From positions 12,852,001 through 12,916,000 of the forward strand of contig OX335649.1 in the NCBI GenBank assembly GCA_946894095.1: a stretch of DNA of 64,000 bases. The letters run 5' to 3'. Both the position numbers and the translations under genes were made by a program. The DNA is from Incurvaria masculella (lineage: Eukaryota; Arthropoda; Insecta; Lepidoptera; Incurvariidae). The notes beneath the pieces are model-generated. The model ran no database searches, was not told the origin of the DNA, and saw only the letters and a list, made by a program, of their open reading frames with translations. Of this stretch, positions 1 through 17,022 are shown in pieces (the first letter of the stretch is position 1; each line of letters starts with the position of its first letter).

Positions 1-318
1 TAAAATACTACCTGTTCATCAAAACTATGTACTGTAACCCATGGTTGTAATTATACCGATGTATGTAATATTATGAACAAATAAATCTTTTTTACTTTAC
101 TTTTTTAATAGAAAGATATATGCTCAATAAGAGAGTTTCTGATTATGTATTTGTACATCTACCGAGTATGGACTTGTGTATAGATTATCCCCAGTAATGG
201 AATTCACTCAAATGAATTCTCAGTTACATATTAAGAGGTAAATCTTAAAAATAGACAGTCCATAGCGAACTATTAAATTTGAGACTCGGTGCGGACATGA
301 GAGACGGAAGGGTCTGAC
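1..318. other. Presumed intron downstream of exon 8B; no further finger exon seen
   Basis: AT-rich sequence. I looked on the minus strand for a C-X2-C/H-X3-H half-finger with an acceptor and found none. The exon that must complete finger 6 lies beyond position 1. Confidence 0.5.
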
Positions 319-7239
<6,921 letters not shown>

Positions 7240-9172
7240 GGTACAACACTACTATAGGGCGGACAGTAACAACTAGTCAAGGTACAACACTACAAGGCCC
7301 GAACCGATAGAAATTATGGAATTACAAAATGGCCTCGCGTCCCCTCACTATTACATGTTGACGAAGCTATATTGGCGATGCCGATGAAATACAGTATAAA
7401 CTAGAGTGAGAATACTCGAACCTTACGTTCCGATATGCGTACTTTGCAAAGATCGCAGAGAAAGCGAATACAGTGAATACTGGTGTTACGAATTAATATT
7501 ACTGCTCTTAGCCGTAATTGTACGATATCAAATCGGAACGAATTTGAGAAGATATTGTCTAACTAGACTAACAAACGGCGAAAGGTCTTCTTTATTTCAG
7601 AATACAAGTGAACTACAGGTAAACACGCTTAATGACAGCTCGCTCGATGACAGCCATTTGACAGAGTACACGGCGCACGCGCTCTCAACCGTGCGCGCTT
7701 TGTACGATCTGTGTGCGGTCTACAGTCACGTCCCTTATGCCAACATGACGTTCACGGGAGTGAATATAAGCAATTCAGAACGGTCGTGTACGCGTATATT
7801 GTTGCAATCTCTGCAAAATACGCAATTAGGAACGCAGTGGAAGTTAACCAGTGCTTAATAAAAAAAAAAAATCTAAAAACACTTATCGGAATTTGCTGAT
7901 TACACTTTTGTAAAAGCAAATATATTATATTTTAGATAACATTTTTTAAGTTAATCGCGGCATATGGCGTACGCCTGACGACGACGTCCATAGGATTTAG
8001 ATTTTTAGGGGGCTGCGAAAACCATGCCGGCCGGCCAGGTGCTTCTTCACACCATGTTTTAAAGGCCCTAAGGTTGTACTTTGGGGTAAATACCTCATTT
8101 CATTGCTTACGGACCGAGGATCGGTGGGTTCCTAAAAAAATAAATAAGTCTGGCATTTCTGAGTTTATTAAGAGGCATTAACTAAAAAGTTGCTAGTTGT
8201 AAATGGTAAATTTTTGCACACATTCTCAGAATAATCTCATATATTTCACCTTTTTTTTATTATTTTATGAGATTAAATACAGCATTTCTCAATGTAGTCA
8301 CCACTAATAGGTTGTAACTTCATAATTTAAAGGAGTTATAGCAGAAATAGCTACGAACGACCGTGGCGCCATCTACTTTGATTTATACACCCCCTTAAAT
8401 GCGCGTTCCAATTTGAACTGTAAACGAGTACACTGCTAAAATCACAAGTATATAATTACAAACGGTTCGGATCGTTTGTGTACGCGCTTACGGAAAGAAA
8501 ACAACAAACATGGAATGATGACGTTAATTGTAGTAGTTCACCCCAAATTTGAATCTAATTAATTGCTCTAAGTTGAACTTGAATTTTTAACTGAGGGACA
8601 TTCAACGGTTTGTGAAAAAACACGGCGCAAAGACGATCTTTAAGCAACCTGTGACTCACCGGTGACGTTTTCTTACTCATGGAATGACAGCCGCTCGCGT
8701 TCAATCTTTTCACACGAGTCACTCTAGTGTTGTCCCTTTCTAGCCAGTAGCTCTCTGAGCTGTTATACCTCGCAAGTCTGCCTTTGCCATATATTGTCTT
8801 GTATAGGGTGTCTCCAGGCCCGTCACTTTAGCTGTTACTAACTTCACACTGCTTCTACTTTCAGGAAGTCGAACACGGGCAGACATGTGAGGGCAGACGT
8901 CATTGACCGTTGTGTCCGTTTGTACCGTAGTATCGTATTGACTAGTTTTTTTTGGTTAGGAGTTACACGTACAAAAAGATACATCATTTTCATGTTAATT
9001 ATATAGATAGGTTACTTACCTGTTAATTATAACGAATTACTTCGTTTTTATTTAAATTATTATAGGTTGTAGGTAGGTAAGTAATTGGTCCTTTTTTGAT
9101 TGCTTTGGTTTATTTAAAATAATGTGAATAACATAACAGCAATAATAATGTAAAATATATATTAATAATAAA
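7240..9172. other. Intergenic stretch upstream of the zinc-finger gene
   Basis: The first 150 bp should hold the zinc-finger gene promoter. It shows a doubled GTACAACACTAC motif (7240 and 7281). An open frame of 150 codons on the + strand (7406-7858) has no recognisable domain and is probably chance. A copy of the CCGGCCGGCCAGGTGCTTCT repeat lies at about 7961-8140. Nothing else is recognised. Confidence 0.4.
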
Positions 9173-10167
9173 TCTGTAAGGGTTGTTCATGGAGTGAGTT
9201 GCTTTGTTTTATAAGATATTTAGTTTGTAGACATTATCTATGATACTAAAACTAAATTGACGATTTTTAGAAATCATTTCTGTATGTATATATGTTCCTC
9301 CATAACTCTTAAACTGATTATCCGAATTAGATGAAACTTAGTACACGTACATTTAATTACCCGGGAATTAGGATAGGCTTAATATAATTCAGTTCCGCTT
9401 ACGCTAAGATGTGGATGTCATACAAACTGCAATGCTCTGCACGGCTCGGCGGGAGGGCGGCGACTGGAGGGGGGGGGGGGGGGGCAGAGGCGCTTACTTT
9501 TACTAATTGTACCGAAATACGGCTTGGTATTTCCCGCAACTTTAGGACTAGTTGGCATCACGCTAAGTCGCCAGAGGTGCGACCAATAGAATAAAATCCT
9601 TGAGAACCAATTACTTGATTTAGATGAGGATTGTATCTACGTCTAGCCTGATTCTACTCAAAACTTTTAGGCTACATAATATAATGCTTCATTACCAGAG
9701 GGGTGAGTAGTGAGTGTTAAATCTTATAACATGCGAACCACTTACCCGATTTATGTGCGTATTTATCAATGTATAGCATCTCTGGGAGCAGTCAGGTTCG
9801 AGATGGGTTGCTGTTTTAGATGTTGAGGCTGGCTGTGGGTTGGAGTCCACGCAAAATTTACCTACGTTACACGTTACTTACTTACTAGGTAAGCAATGTA
9901 GCAGTGCAAGTGCAGAGAGGTTCTGGCGGCACATACTTATTTTTTTTAAATAGCCACCAAATGTCAACGAAGCTCTAAATGGGAATTATTGGATGTTTCT
10001 CATTAAATCATGCTATTTCGGCTCGAACGATCTTGATTAAATTTGGTAGATGGATACATTGTCCTGGACCAGATTGACCCTATTTTGGACAAGTCATGTG
10101 GGCTACTTTTTATCCATGAAATAATTTAGCCGACACTAACCCGAGCGGAGCCAGGTACCGCAGCTAG
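9173..10167 (+). mobile_element. Non-autonomous Helitron-like element, copy 1
   Basis: It starts TCTGTAAGGGTTGTTCATGG and ends ACCCGAGCGGAGCC-AGGTACCGCAGCTAG. It sits between A (9172) and T (10168), the Helitron insertion signature. The 3' end has a short GC hairpin about 10 bp before CTAG. It has no Rep/helicase coding. A G-run (about 9471-9484) and a GC-rich block lie inside. The ends are confirmed by the copies at 29196 and 53909. Confidence 0.75.
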
Positions 10168-10183
10168 TTTGATAATAAATTTT

Positions 10184-10230
10184 CGCAATGAATATTAAAC
10201 GTAACAATGTTACGTTTAATATTCATTGCG
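10184..10230. repeat. Perfect palindrome, two 22-bp arms with a 3-nt loop
   Basis: Arms 10184-10205 and 10209-10230 are exact reverse complements (CGCAATGAATATTAAACG... on the left) around AAT. It lies 16 bp after the Helitron 3' end. It could be a MITE remnant or a hairpin; it is not a terminator in any known sense. Confidence 0.85.
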
Positions 10231-10374
10231 TTTAATATTATTTAATGTTAATTTGATGATTTTCGTGTGAACAAAATGTTAGTGCATAAACCATTAAGCG
10301 TTATAACCAAATCAAACCATGTCCCATGTCGTTTAGCTATGCCGGGAGCATCCGAAAACAGCAACATCACGTGA

Positions 10375-10566
10375 TATGGTTCGAAAGGTGAAGGCTCGAA
10401 TTCAAAGAAAAGTCTGAAAGTATCCGACTAAAGTATTCGGCGTATACTAAAAAAAGAACTGAAACTGAAGCCCTACAAGATACAAAAAGTACAGCATCTT
10501 ACTTCAGCGCAGAAGGCAGACCGACTACAAAGAGCTCGAGCACTGAAAGCTACTGAAGACCTCTGC
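10375..10566 (+). pseudogene. Decayed mariner/Tc1-type transposase fragment
   Basis: In one frame the stretch at about 10455-10566 reads LKLKPYKIQKVQHLTSAQ then KADRLQRARALKATED. This is the conserved segment just after the second helix-turn-helix in IS630-Tc1-mariner transposases. The part before it (about 10381-10450) aligns only after frameshifts and stops. No catalytic domain or inverted repeats are visible, so it is a relic. Confidence 0.6.
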
Positions 10567-11324
10567 ATGACGAGTTTACACGGGCGACAGTGCTGTCTAA
10601 CAGTCTGTCCGACACTTCTCGCGGAAGATTACTTCCTCGTGGAAACGGGACTTTTCCTGAACCGAGTTCACAATAACATTACTTACCTACCATAGGTAGT
10701 ACCTACCAAACGTAGTTTCACCAAAATTCGTTTAGAAGAAAGGTAGCATTGAAAGTAGGTATAGCATTATCTAACGGCATTATTCAGATAGGGAGTACTA
10801 ACTTTAGTATCTACGCGTATTAAGGTCGGTCCAAACCAGTTTTTATATGGTTAGTCCTGTGCAAATCCCGTACGAAGTTTTGACAGGTTCACTCTGAATA
10901 CGAATGCTAATGTCGAGTCCTAACGAAAAGCGTGCCAACAGAATTCAGCTTTAAAAACAATCTAATAAGGTCGTTCCGTTCTTAAAATTGCCGAAGTTAT
11001 TTCCCATTCTATTTTGGTTTTGATTGCGGGTTCAAGTCTAGAAATTCCATAGAAGAAATCCGACCTAAAATATTGTTATTGTAATATTAGGCAAAGAAAT
11101 CAAGGCAAAGTTTCTGTTTTTAAAATACGGGCGACTAATGTGTAGTGCCGGTTTTAACGGAACTAGAATTTTGGCGGGAATCCAAGCCACATAATCGACA
11201 TTAGCATTTTTCGTTTGCGAGCTTTTTATCAATTTGTGTTTCGGTGAACTTTCTTTCCTGAAAACCGTGTAGGAAGATACAGAAGTACCATCGTACAAGA
11301 TTTAATACCAAACAATCATTTATT
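10567..11324. other. No recognisable feature
   Basis: Unique-looking AT-rich sequence with only short chance frames. Confidence 0.4.
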
Positions 11325-11530
11325 TGTGTGTGGCACCCCCTTAATATTTTATTTTTAATTTTACCTATTTGTTTTAATAGCGGCAAAATAAATACACCCT
11401 CCGTGATTTTTTCAGCTGCCTACCTATTACGGTTCATCAGATACAGCCCTGTGACAGACGGACGGACGGACAGTGGAGGCTTAGTAATAGGGTTCCGTTG
11501 GAACACTTTGGGTGCGGAGCCCTTAAAAAA
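11325..11530 (+). repeat. REP-like repeat, copy 2 (5'-truncated)
   Basis: Retains AGCGGCAAAATAAATACACC, the CAGCCCTGTGACAGACGGAC block and GGAGGCTTAGTAATAGGGTT. The last part is diverged (GGTGCGGAGCCCTTAAAAAA). Confidence 0.75.
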
Positions 11531-11837
11531 GAAGGAAAAGGGTCTCCAGAGGATTCGGTTTAGTCCGAATGCAAACATTTAGAGGGAAAGTGCATGATCT
11601 CAATGAGCCAACGAGAAAAAACCTCTCCGAATACCGACGGTATTTTCTGGTTGCAACAAGCCCATAAAACATCATGGAATAAATACCAACCATTCTTCAT
11701 TAAAGATTATACACATGGATACCCTAAGGTTTCGGGTCACTGGATTTCATAGAATTTATCAGAAGCACGGAAACCAATAAGCAGACAGATATATCATGAA
11801 CTTATAACATTATTTTATAAGATACATTAAGCAACTG

Positions 11838-12140
11838 AGCGCGGGGACTTGACTTCCACGTTAGAGATCATGGGTCCGATTCCCGCCCCGCTCATGCCCC
11901 AATTTCTTTCTCTTTTCGGCGGAAGGCGTTTCGTCGCGAAAGCGAGCTGTTCAATGGTTTCCAACATCGAATTGAATGAAAGATGGCGTGGAAGCAGCAA
12001 TAAAAAATGTCCGTGTTTTCCACCAAGTTCAATGTATCCATGCACATAAAATAAAGGTCTGGGCATGGCACGTTATTCCCTCGGGAATGCGGTATATTTG
12101 GTTAATATCGTGACGGTTGGCGTTTTGTTAGCCATTGATT
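11838..12140 (+). mobile_element. SINE copy with degenerate tRNA head
   Basis: The head has GAGATCATGGGTCCGATTCC (B-box-like) and CCCGCTCATGCCCC. The body has TTTCGTCGCGAAAGCGAGCT, AATGTCCGTGTTTTCC, GGCATGGCACGTTATTCC and GTGACGG...GTTAGCCATTGATTTG. It matches the better copies at 21160 and 63538. Confidence 0.75.
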
Positions 12141-12469
12141 TGTCGTATAGAAAAATTAGGTAATTTCGTTTTTGAAATATGGCCTTACTTGCGCTCTTAT
12201 TTAACTGAATCCAATCAGGTGTTATCACACCCTTAAATGCATAACTGCTTAGTGTGCTCGCGCCAACACAGTTAAACGTTTTCATGAACCATCTACTAGC
12301 ACTCATTCCGAACCCTCCTATTCGTAGAGTTCTTACAAATGTATTAATGTCATCAAATAAATGTATAGTACAAAAACCCTGGAACTTTTTGACCGTGGCT
12401 CTTTTACATCTCACTCCAGTGTCCATGCATAACAACGGCCCTAGATTCTTTCTCTTCTCAAAAACAATA

Positions 12470-12509
12470 AATTTGAAAGAAGATAAAGATTCAAGAATGA
12501 AGAGGAAAC
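12470..12509 (+). repeat. Left copy of a 40-bp direct repeat flanking the copia element
   Basis: Begins AATTTGAAAGAAGATAAAGA and abuts the 5' LTR exactly. The right copy at 16983-17022 differs at one base. Confidence 0.9.
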
Positions 12510-12693
12510 TGTTGGAATGCAAACAAAAAGTCCTGGTTTGTAATTTGGTAAACTATATGCAAACTACATATAGATAAAAAGCATAAGATGTCTGCTGCTC
12601 GCTGCAAATTTGTGTGTTGTCAAAACGTAAAACAATAAAACGTCTCGATAAAACTCTGCCTTTAATTCGCACTCCCGCTGCCGATTTCCAACA
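12510..12693 (+). repeat. 5' LTR of copia retrotransposon
   Basis: 184 bp, TGTTGGAA...TTCCAACA, so the ends are an 8-bp inverted repeat of the TG...CA type. It contains an AATAAA poly(A) signal. The first 174 bp match the 3' LTR with a single difference (AAAACAAT versus AAACCAAT). Confidence 0.9.
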
Positions 12694-12708
12694 GGTTATG
12701 GGCCCAGA
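12694..12708 (+). other. Primer-binding site, initiator tRNA-Met internal type
   Basis: GGTTATGGGCCCAGA follows the LTR directly. Drosophila copia uses an internal fragment of tRNA-iMet (anticodon arm) as its primer, and this stretch is complementary to that arm. Confidence 0.75.
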
Positions 12709-12805
12709 CATGTGGTGAGTGCGAAGAATTCGGGATCAGAGGTCGTGCGGAGGCGCGGTGGTTGGAGTTCGCGTTTGGCGAATCAACAGGACCGACGCTC
12801 GCAAA

Positions 12806-15800
12806 ATGGAGACGGCAGCGACGACGGCTGGTGTGCCGGTTTTGAAGTTGCTGGGAGAAGGTAACTGGAACGTATGGAAATTCCAAGTACGAGTTCTACT
12901 GAAGTCGGCGGAACTATACGGAGTTATCGACGGGACCATAAAAAAAGACAGCGAAGGCTGGAGCAAGAAAGATGCCAAGGCTCAGGGCCTAATTGTGACG
13001 CGGCTCAACGAGAGCGTCATGTTACACGTAATGACATGCGAAACCGCGGCAGAAATGTGGCAAAAACTAAACAGTGTATACGACTCCAAGTCGGCCACAA
13101 GTCTACATCTTATTCAACAACGTTTCTTCTCACTGAAGTACGAAGGAGAGGGAATGGCCGCATTCCTGGCAAAGGTAGAGGTGCTGGTAAATAAATTACG
13201 TGAACAAGGAGAAGAAATATCGGAACGTATGACAATAACTAAGGTAATCATGGCATTACCGGAGGAGTACAAGTATTTTGTGTCAGCGTGGGAGTCTGTA
13301 CCAACTGCGGAGCAGACTCTGTCACAATTAAATTCAAGATTGCTTATTGAAGAACAACGAAATGGAGAATGGATATCTAAGAATGTCTGTTCGGCACTGG
13401 TGACTTATAAGAAAAATGTAAAATGTTTTGCATGTGGCAAATTGGGTCATTTTAAAAGGGATTGTAAAGCTACAAATACCCAGAAAAAGGAAAAATTGTG
13501 TTTTTGTTGTAAAAAAGCTGGTCATGAAATGAAAAATTGCTTTTTTAATAAAAATAGGATTAAAAATGAAACAAAAATGACTAACAGTAATGTGTTGCAT
13601 GCATCTGATGAAGGAGAGTTTGCGTATGCGAGCAAATCTTCATATCAGATAAATAATAATGATATATGGATCATGGACTCGGGAGCGAGTGATCATATGT
13701 CTCATAGAAAGGACTGGTTTATGGATTACTGTGAGTTATCAAACCCAAAATTCGTGCTCATAGGAGACGGAAGTAAACTTGAAGCAATTGGCTATGGAAC
13801 AATAATGGTGGAAGCGTACGATGGTATGCATTGGAATCAAAAAGTGATTGAAAGAGTTCTTCATGTTCCGGATTTGAAACCTAAACTATTTTCTTTGAGT
13901 ACGGTTGTCGACAAAAATTATATGGTGGTGACGGACAGTAACCTGAGTAGAATAAAAAGAGCCGGAGCGACGGAAGCGCTTGGGGAACGAAACGGTAAGC
14001 TGTATTTTATGAAGTTCCGTACAATACATATTCCGCCAGAAACTGCATACGTGGGCAGTGCAAATGATCTAAGTTCCTGGCATAAAAGGTTAGCTCATCA
14101 GAATGTTGCTCATGTAAAGAAGATTTTAGAAAAAAATTACATAAAGTATGACAATAGTGATGATAGATGTACTGCATGTGTGGAAGGAAAACACACTCGA
14201 CTACCGTTTAATAATAGTGATTCAAAGAGTACAAGTCCAGGAGAACTTATCCATATTGATGTATGTGGACCAATGGAAAAGGAATCAATTGGAGGTTCGA
14301 GATACTTCGTTCTTTTTAAAGATGATTTTTCGCGCTTTAGAACAGTATATTTTATTAAAAAGAAAAGTGAAGTTGCACAGAAATTAAAATTGCACATATT
14401 GATGTTACAAAAAGAAGGGATACCTGTTAAAATCATTCGGTCGGATAATGGAAGAGAAATTATCAATGAAGACATTAGTAAACTGTGCAATGATAATGGG
14501 ATAAGGCACCAGACATCGGTGATATATACTCCAGAGCAAAATGGAAGAGCCGAAAGGGAGATGCGAACTATTGTGGAGGCAGCACGGACTATGCTGATCG
14601 CGAAGAACTTCGGGAAGGAACTGTGGGCAGAGGCGGTCAATACTGCTGTATTCATATTAAATCGCACTGGTAAGAGTCCGATAGAAGGGAAAACACCATA
14701 TGAGTTACATTGTGGAAAAACATTTGACATTAAAAGGTTGAAAGAATTTGGGTCTGATGTGTATGTACACACTCCTCATCAGAAGAGACTTAAATGGGAC
14801 TCGAAAAGCAAACCGGCCTTTTTTGTTGGATACGGAGAAGAAACAAAAGGTTTTAGGGTATTCTATCCTAATACCAAAAAGGTCGATATAGTACGAGATG
14901 TAATATTTCTAACCAGGACAAACAGTGAAAGCAGAGAAGAAACAATGGTGAAAGCTATAACTGAAAAGGTGGAAATACAAGATGATGAGGACCTACCGTT
15001 ACAAGAAGAAAAACAACATTGTGTACAACAGCAAGGTGAACAAAAATCGCCTGCGGATTTAACACCGGTTCTCCCCGAGACTGATAGCGAAGAACAAGAA
15101 ATGAATTGTGAAAGTGACGAAATTTATGAAAATGAAAAACGCGTGCGCAAGAAACCTGTATGGCAGAAGGACTATGACATGAACTGTAATAATGTGTTCA
15201 TGGGTTTGTGCGAAGAACCCTTAACGTATGACGAGGCTGTAAGTAATGCGGCTGCGAAACATTGGGAAAGTGCTATGAAGACAGAGTTGCAGGCTCTGCG
15301 GGAAAATAATACATGGACAGAAATGCCCTTGCCAAGTGGCAAACATGCTATCGATACTAAGTGGGTATATAAAATTAAAAGGGACTGTGAAGGAAACAGT
15401 ATGTATAAAGCTAGGTTAGTAGCAAAAGGCTTTCAACAAAAGGATTGTATGACCATGTCAGAAATGTATGCACCTGTTGCTAAATTATCAACGTTTAGGA
15501 TTTTAGTAGCTGTAGCAAATAAGCAGAAGTTGCCTATTTATCAAATGGATGTTAAAAGTGCTTTTCTCTATGGAGAAATTGAGGAAGAAGTATATTTGAA
15601 GTTACCATTGGGTAAAAAATCAGAAAAAGTGTACAAGTTAAATAAGGCTATATATGGCTTAAAGAAATCACCTAAATACTGGAACGATAAGTTTGACAGT
15701 GTCATGAAAAGTGAAGAATTTGTAAGATCTCAGTCCGATTACTGCCTGTATACGAAATATGCAAATGGGAACTTCTTATATGTCCTAGTATATGTCGATG

Positions 15801-16753
15801 ACTTATTAATTTTAGGTAATAATGTCGATGATATAAAAATGTTTAAGTTGGTATTGAGTGAAAACTTTAAAATGAAAGATATGGGTTATATCAAGACTTT
15901 CTTAGGCATAAATGTAAAACAAAATTTGGAACAAGGTATTACAGAACTAGATCAGTCAACATACTTATCAGATGTTCTTGAAAAATTTGGCATGACAGAT
16001 TGTAAACCTGCGTCAACACCCATGGACTCTAATTTTAAGTTCGAATTGCTTAAGCGTAGCGAACCAGAAAGTAATGAAATTGAATCATCGTGTAGATCCT
16101 TGATTGGTTGCCTGATGTATGCGATGTTAGGAACCCGACCTGACTTATGTGCATGCCTTAGTTTTCTGAGTCGTTTCCAAAGTTGTGCTAGCAAAGAACT
16201 GTATGCTGCATTAAAACATTGTTTGCGATATGTAAAAGGTACCATTACTGCGAAATTGACCTATATGTGTAACAAGTCGAATCTTGTGCTACAAGGCTAT
16301 GTTGATGCTGACTGGGGCGGTGATACTAACGATAGGAAATCTACAACAGGATGGATCTTTAAAGTGTACGACTGTACCGTATCTTGGAGTACCAAGAAGC
16401 AGGAATGTGTTTCATTGTCTTCTACTGAAGCCGAGTATGTTGCTTTGAGTGTTGCGGCTAGTGAAGCTTGCTGGTTAAAAAAAATTTTTTTTGATTTGGG
16501 ATTGAGTGAAAGTGAACCTGTAACTATATATGAAGACAACCAGTCTGCTATAAAGCTGGCGCAAACGCCTGACAGTTCAAAAAGAATCAAACATATAGAT
16601 ATTAGAGCTCACTTTGTAAAGGAAGCTTTATTGATGGGAAAGATAAAAATTGTATACTTGGAATCTAACGAACAAGTAGCAGATTGCTTTACAAAACCTT
16701 TAAGTAAAGTGCTATTTGTAAAATTCCGAGAAATGATGGGTTTACTGATTTAA
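12806..16753 (+). CDS. copia Gag-Pol polyprotein
   Basis: 1315 codons from ATG 12806, without stops or frameshifts. The frame is open back to 12719, but the first ATG that gives a normal Gag N-terminus is 12806. Order seen: Gag (UBN2-type, about 30-180); two CCHC knuckles (C207-C210-H215-C220 and C232-C235-H240-C245); protease with DSGASDHM (Asp291); integrase HHCC (H426, H431, C455, C458) and D485, D547, E583 with 35 residues between the last two; reverse transcriptase with YVDD (Asp998, Asp999); RNase H with Asp1167, Glu1208 and Asp1244, ending in the ADCFTKPL motif. The Pol order protease-integrase-RT-RNase H defines copia rather than gypsy. All catalytic residues are present, so it could encode active proteins. 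Gag and Pol share one frame; how Gag is over-produced cannot be seen. Confidence 0.95.
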   Translation: METAATTAGVPVLKLLGEGNWNVWKFQVRVLLKSAELYGVIDGTIKKDSEGWSKKDAKAQGLIVTRLNESVMLHVMTCETAAEMWQKLNSVYDSKSATSLHLIQQRFFSLKYEGEGMAAFLAKVEVLVNKLREQGEEISERMTITKVIMALPEEYKYFVSAWESVPTAEQTLSQLNSRLLIEEQRNGEWISKNVCSALVTYKKNVKCFACGKLGHFKRDCKATNTQKKEKLCFCCKKAGHEMKNCFFNKNRIKNETKMTNSNVLHASDEGEFAYASKSSYQINNNDIWIMDSGASDHMSHRKDWFMDYCELSNPKFVLIGDGSKLEAIGYGTIMVEAYDGMHWNQKVIERVLHVPDLKPKLFSLSTVVDKNYMVVTDSNLSRIKRAGATEALGERNGKLYFMKFRTIHIPPETAYVGSANDLSSWHKRLAHQNVAHVKKILEKNYIKYDNSDDRCTACVEGKHTRLPFNNSDSKSTSPGELIHIDVCGPMEKESIGGSRYFVLFKDDFSRFRTVYFIKKKSEVAQKLKLHILMLQKEGIPVKIIRSDNGREIINEDISKLCNDNGIRHQTSVIYTPEQNGRAEREMRTIVEAARTMLIAKNFGKELWAEAVNTAVFILNRTGKSPIEGKTPYELHCGKTFDIKRLKEFGSDVYVHTPHQKRLKWDSKSKPAFFVGYGEETKGFRVFYPNTKKVDIVRDVIFLTRTNSESREETMVKAITEKVEIQDDEDLPLQEEKQHCVQQQGEQKSPADLTPVLPETDSEEQEMNCESDEIYENEKRVRKKPVWQKDYDMNCNNVFMGLCEEPLTYDEAVSNAAAKHWESAMKTELQALRENNTWTEMPLPSGKHAIDTKWVYKIKRDCEGNSMYKARLVAKGFQQKDCMTMSEMYAPVAKLSTFRILVAVANKQKLPIYQMDVKSAFLYGEIEEEVYLKLPLGKKSEKVYKLNKAIYGLKKSPKYWNDKFDSVMKSEEFVRSQSDYCLYTKYANGNFLYVLVYVDDLLILGNNVDDIKMFKLVLSENFKMKDMGYIKTFLGINVKQNLEQGITELDQSTYLSDVLEKFGMTDCKPASTPMDSNFKFELLKRSEPESNEIESSCRSLIGCLMYAMLGTRPDLCACLSFLSRFQSCASKELYAALKHCLRYVKGTITAKLTYMCNKSNLVLQGYVDADWGGDTNDRKSTTGWIFKVYDCTVSWSTKKQECVSLSSTEAEYVALSVAASEACWLKKIFFDLGLSESEPVTIYEDNQSAIKLAQTPDSSKRIKHIDIRAHFVKEALLMGKIKIVYLESNEQVADCFTKPLSKVLFVKFREMMGLLI

Positions 16754-16808
16754 TACAAACATAGTTATTTTTATTGTCAAGATAAGGAATGTTTTGTTTG
16801 AGGGGGGG

Positions 16809-16982
16809 TGTTGGAATGCAAACAAAAAGTCCTGGTTTGTAATTTGGTAAACTATATGCAAACTACATATAGATAAAAAGCATAAGATGTCTGCTGCTCG
16901 CTGCAAATTTGTGTGTTGTCAAAACGTAAACCAATAAAACGTCTCGATAAAACTCTGCCTTTAATTCGCACTCCCGCTGCCG
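16809..16982 (+). repeat. 3' LTR of copia retrotransposon, missing its last 10 bp
   Basis: It starts TGTTGGAATG directly after the G-rich purine tract and runs to GCTGCCG. The terminal ATTTCCAACA present in the 5' LTR is absent, and the 40-bp flank copy starts instead. Confidence 0.9.
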
Positions 16983-17022
16983 AATTTGAAAGAAGATAAA
17001 GATTGAAGAATGAAGAGGAAAC
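16983..17022 (+). repeat. Right copy of the 40-bp direct repeat flanking copia
   Basis: 39 of 40 bases match 12470-12509 (GATTGAAG here, GATTCAAG on the left). Confidence 0.9.

Larger units (their letters stand above)
12510..16982 (+). mobile_element. Ty1/copia LTR retrotransposon, near full length
   Basis: 4473 bp: 5' LTR, tRNA-iMet-type primer site, one uninterrupted Gag-Pol frame, a purine tract (GAGGGGGGG at about 16800-16808) and a 3' LTR lacking its last 10 bp. LTR identity of 173/174 implies a recent insertion. The flanks carry a 40-bp duplication instead of the usual 5 bp. Confidence 0.9.

Noticed and set aside
7406..7858. 150-codon frame on the + strand just upstream of the zinc-finger gene
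   Set aside because: No domain, no conserved motif, odd composition and no splice or poly(A) context beyond an A-run; likely chance. Mentioned only in the intergenic entry.
12073..12522. 149-codon minus frame crossing the left flank of copia
   Set aside because: Runs through SINE and LTR sequence; no recognisable domain, and the frame is not continued on the other side of the insertion.
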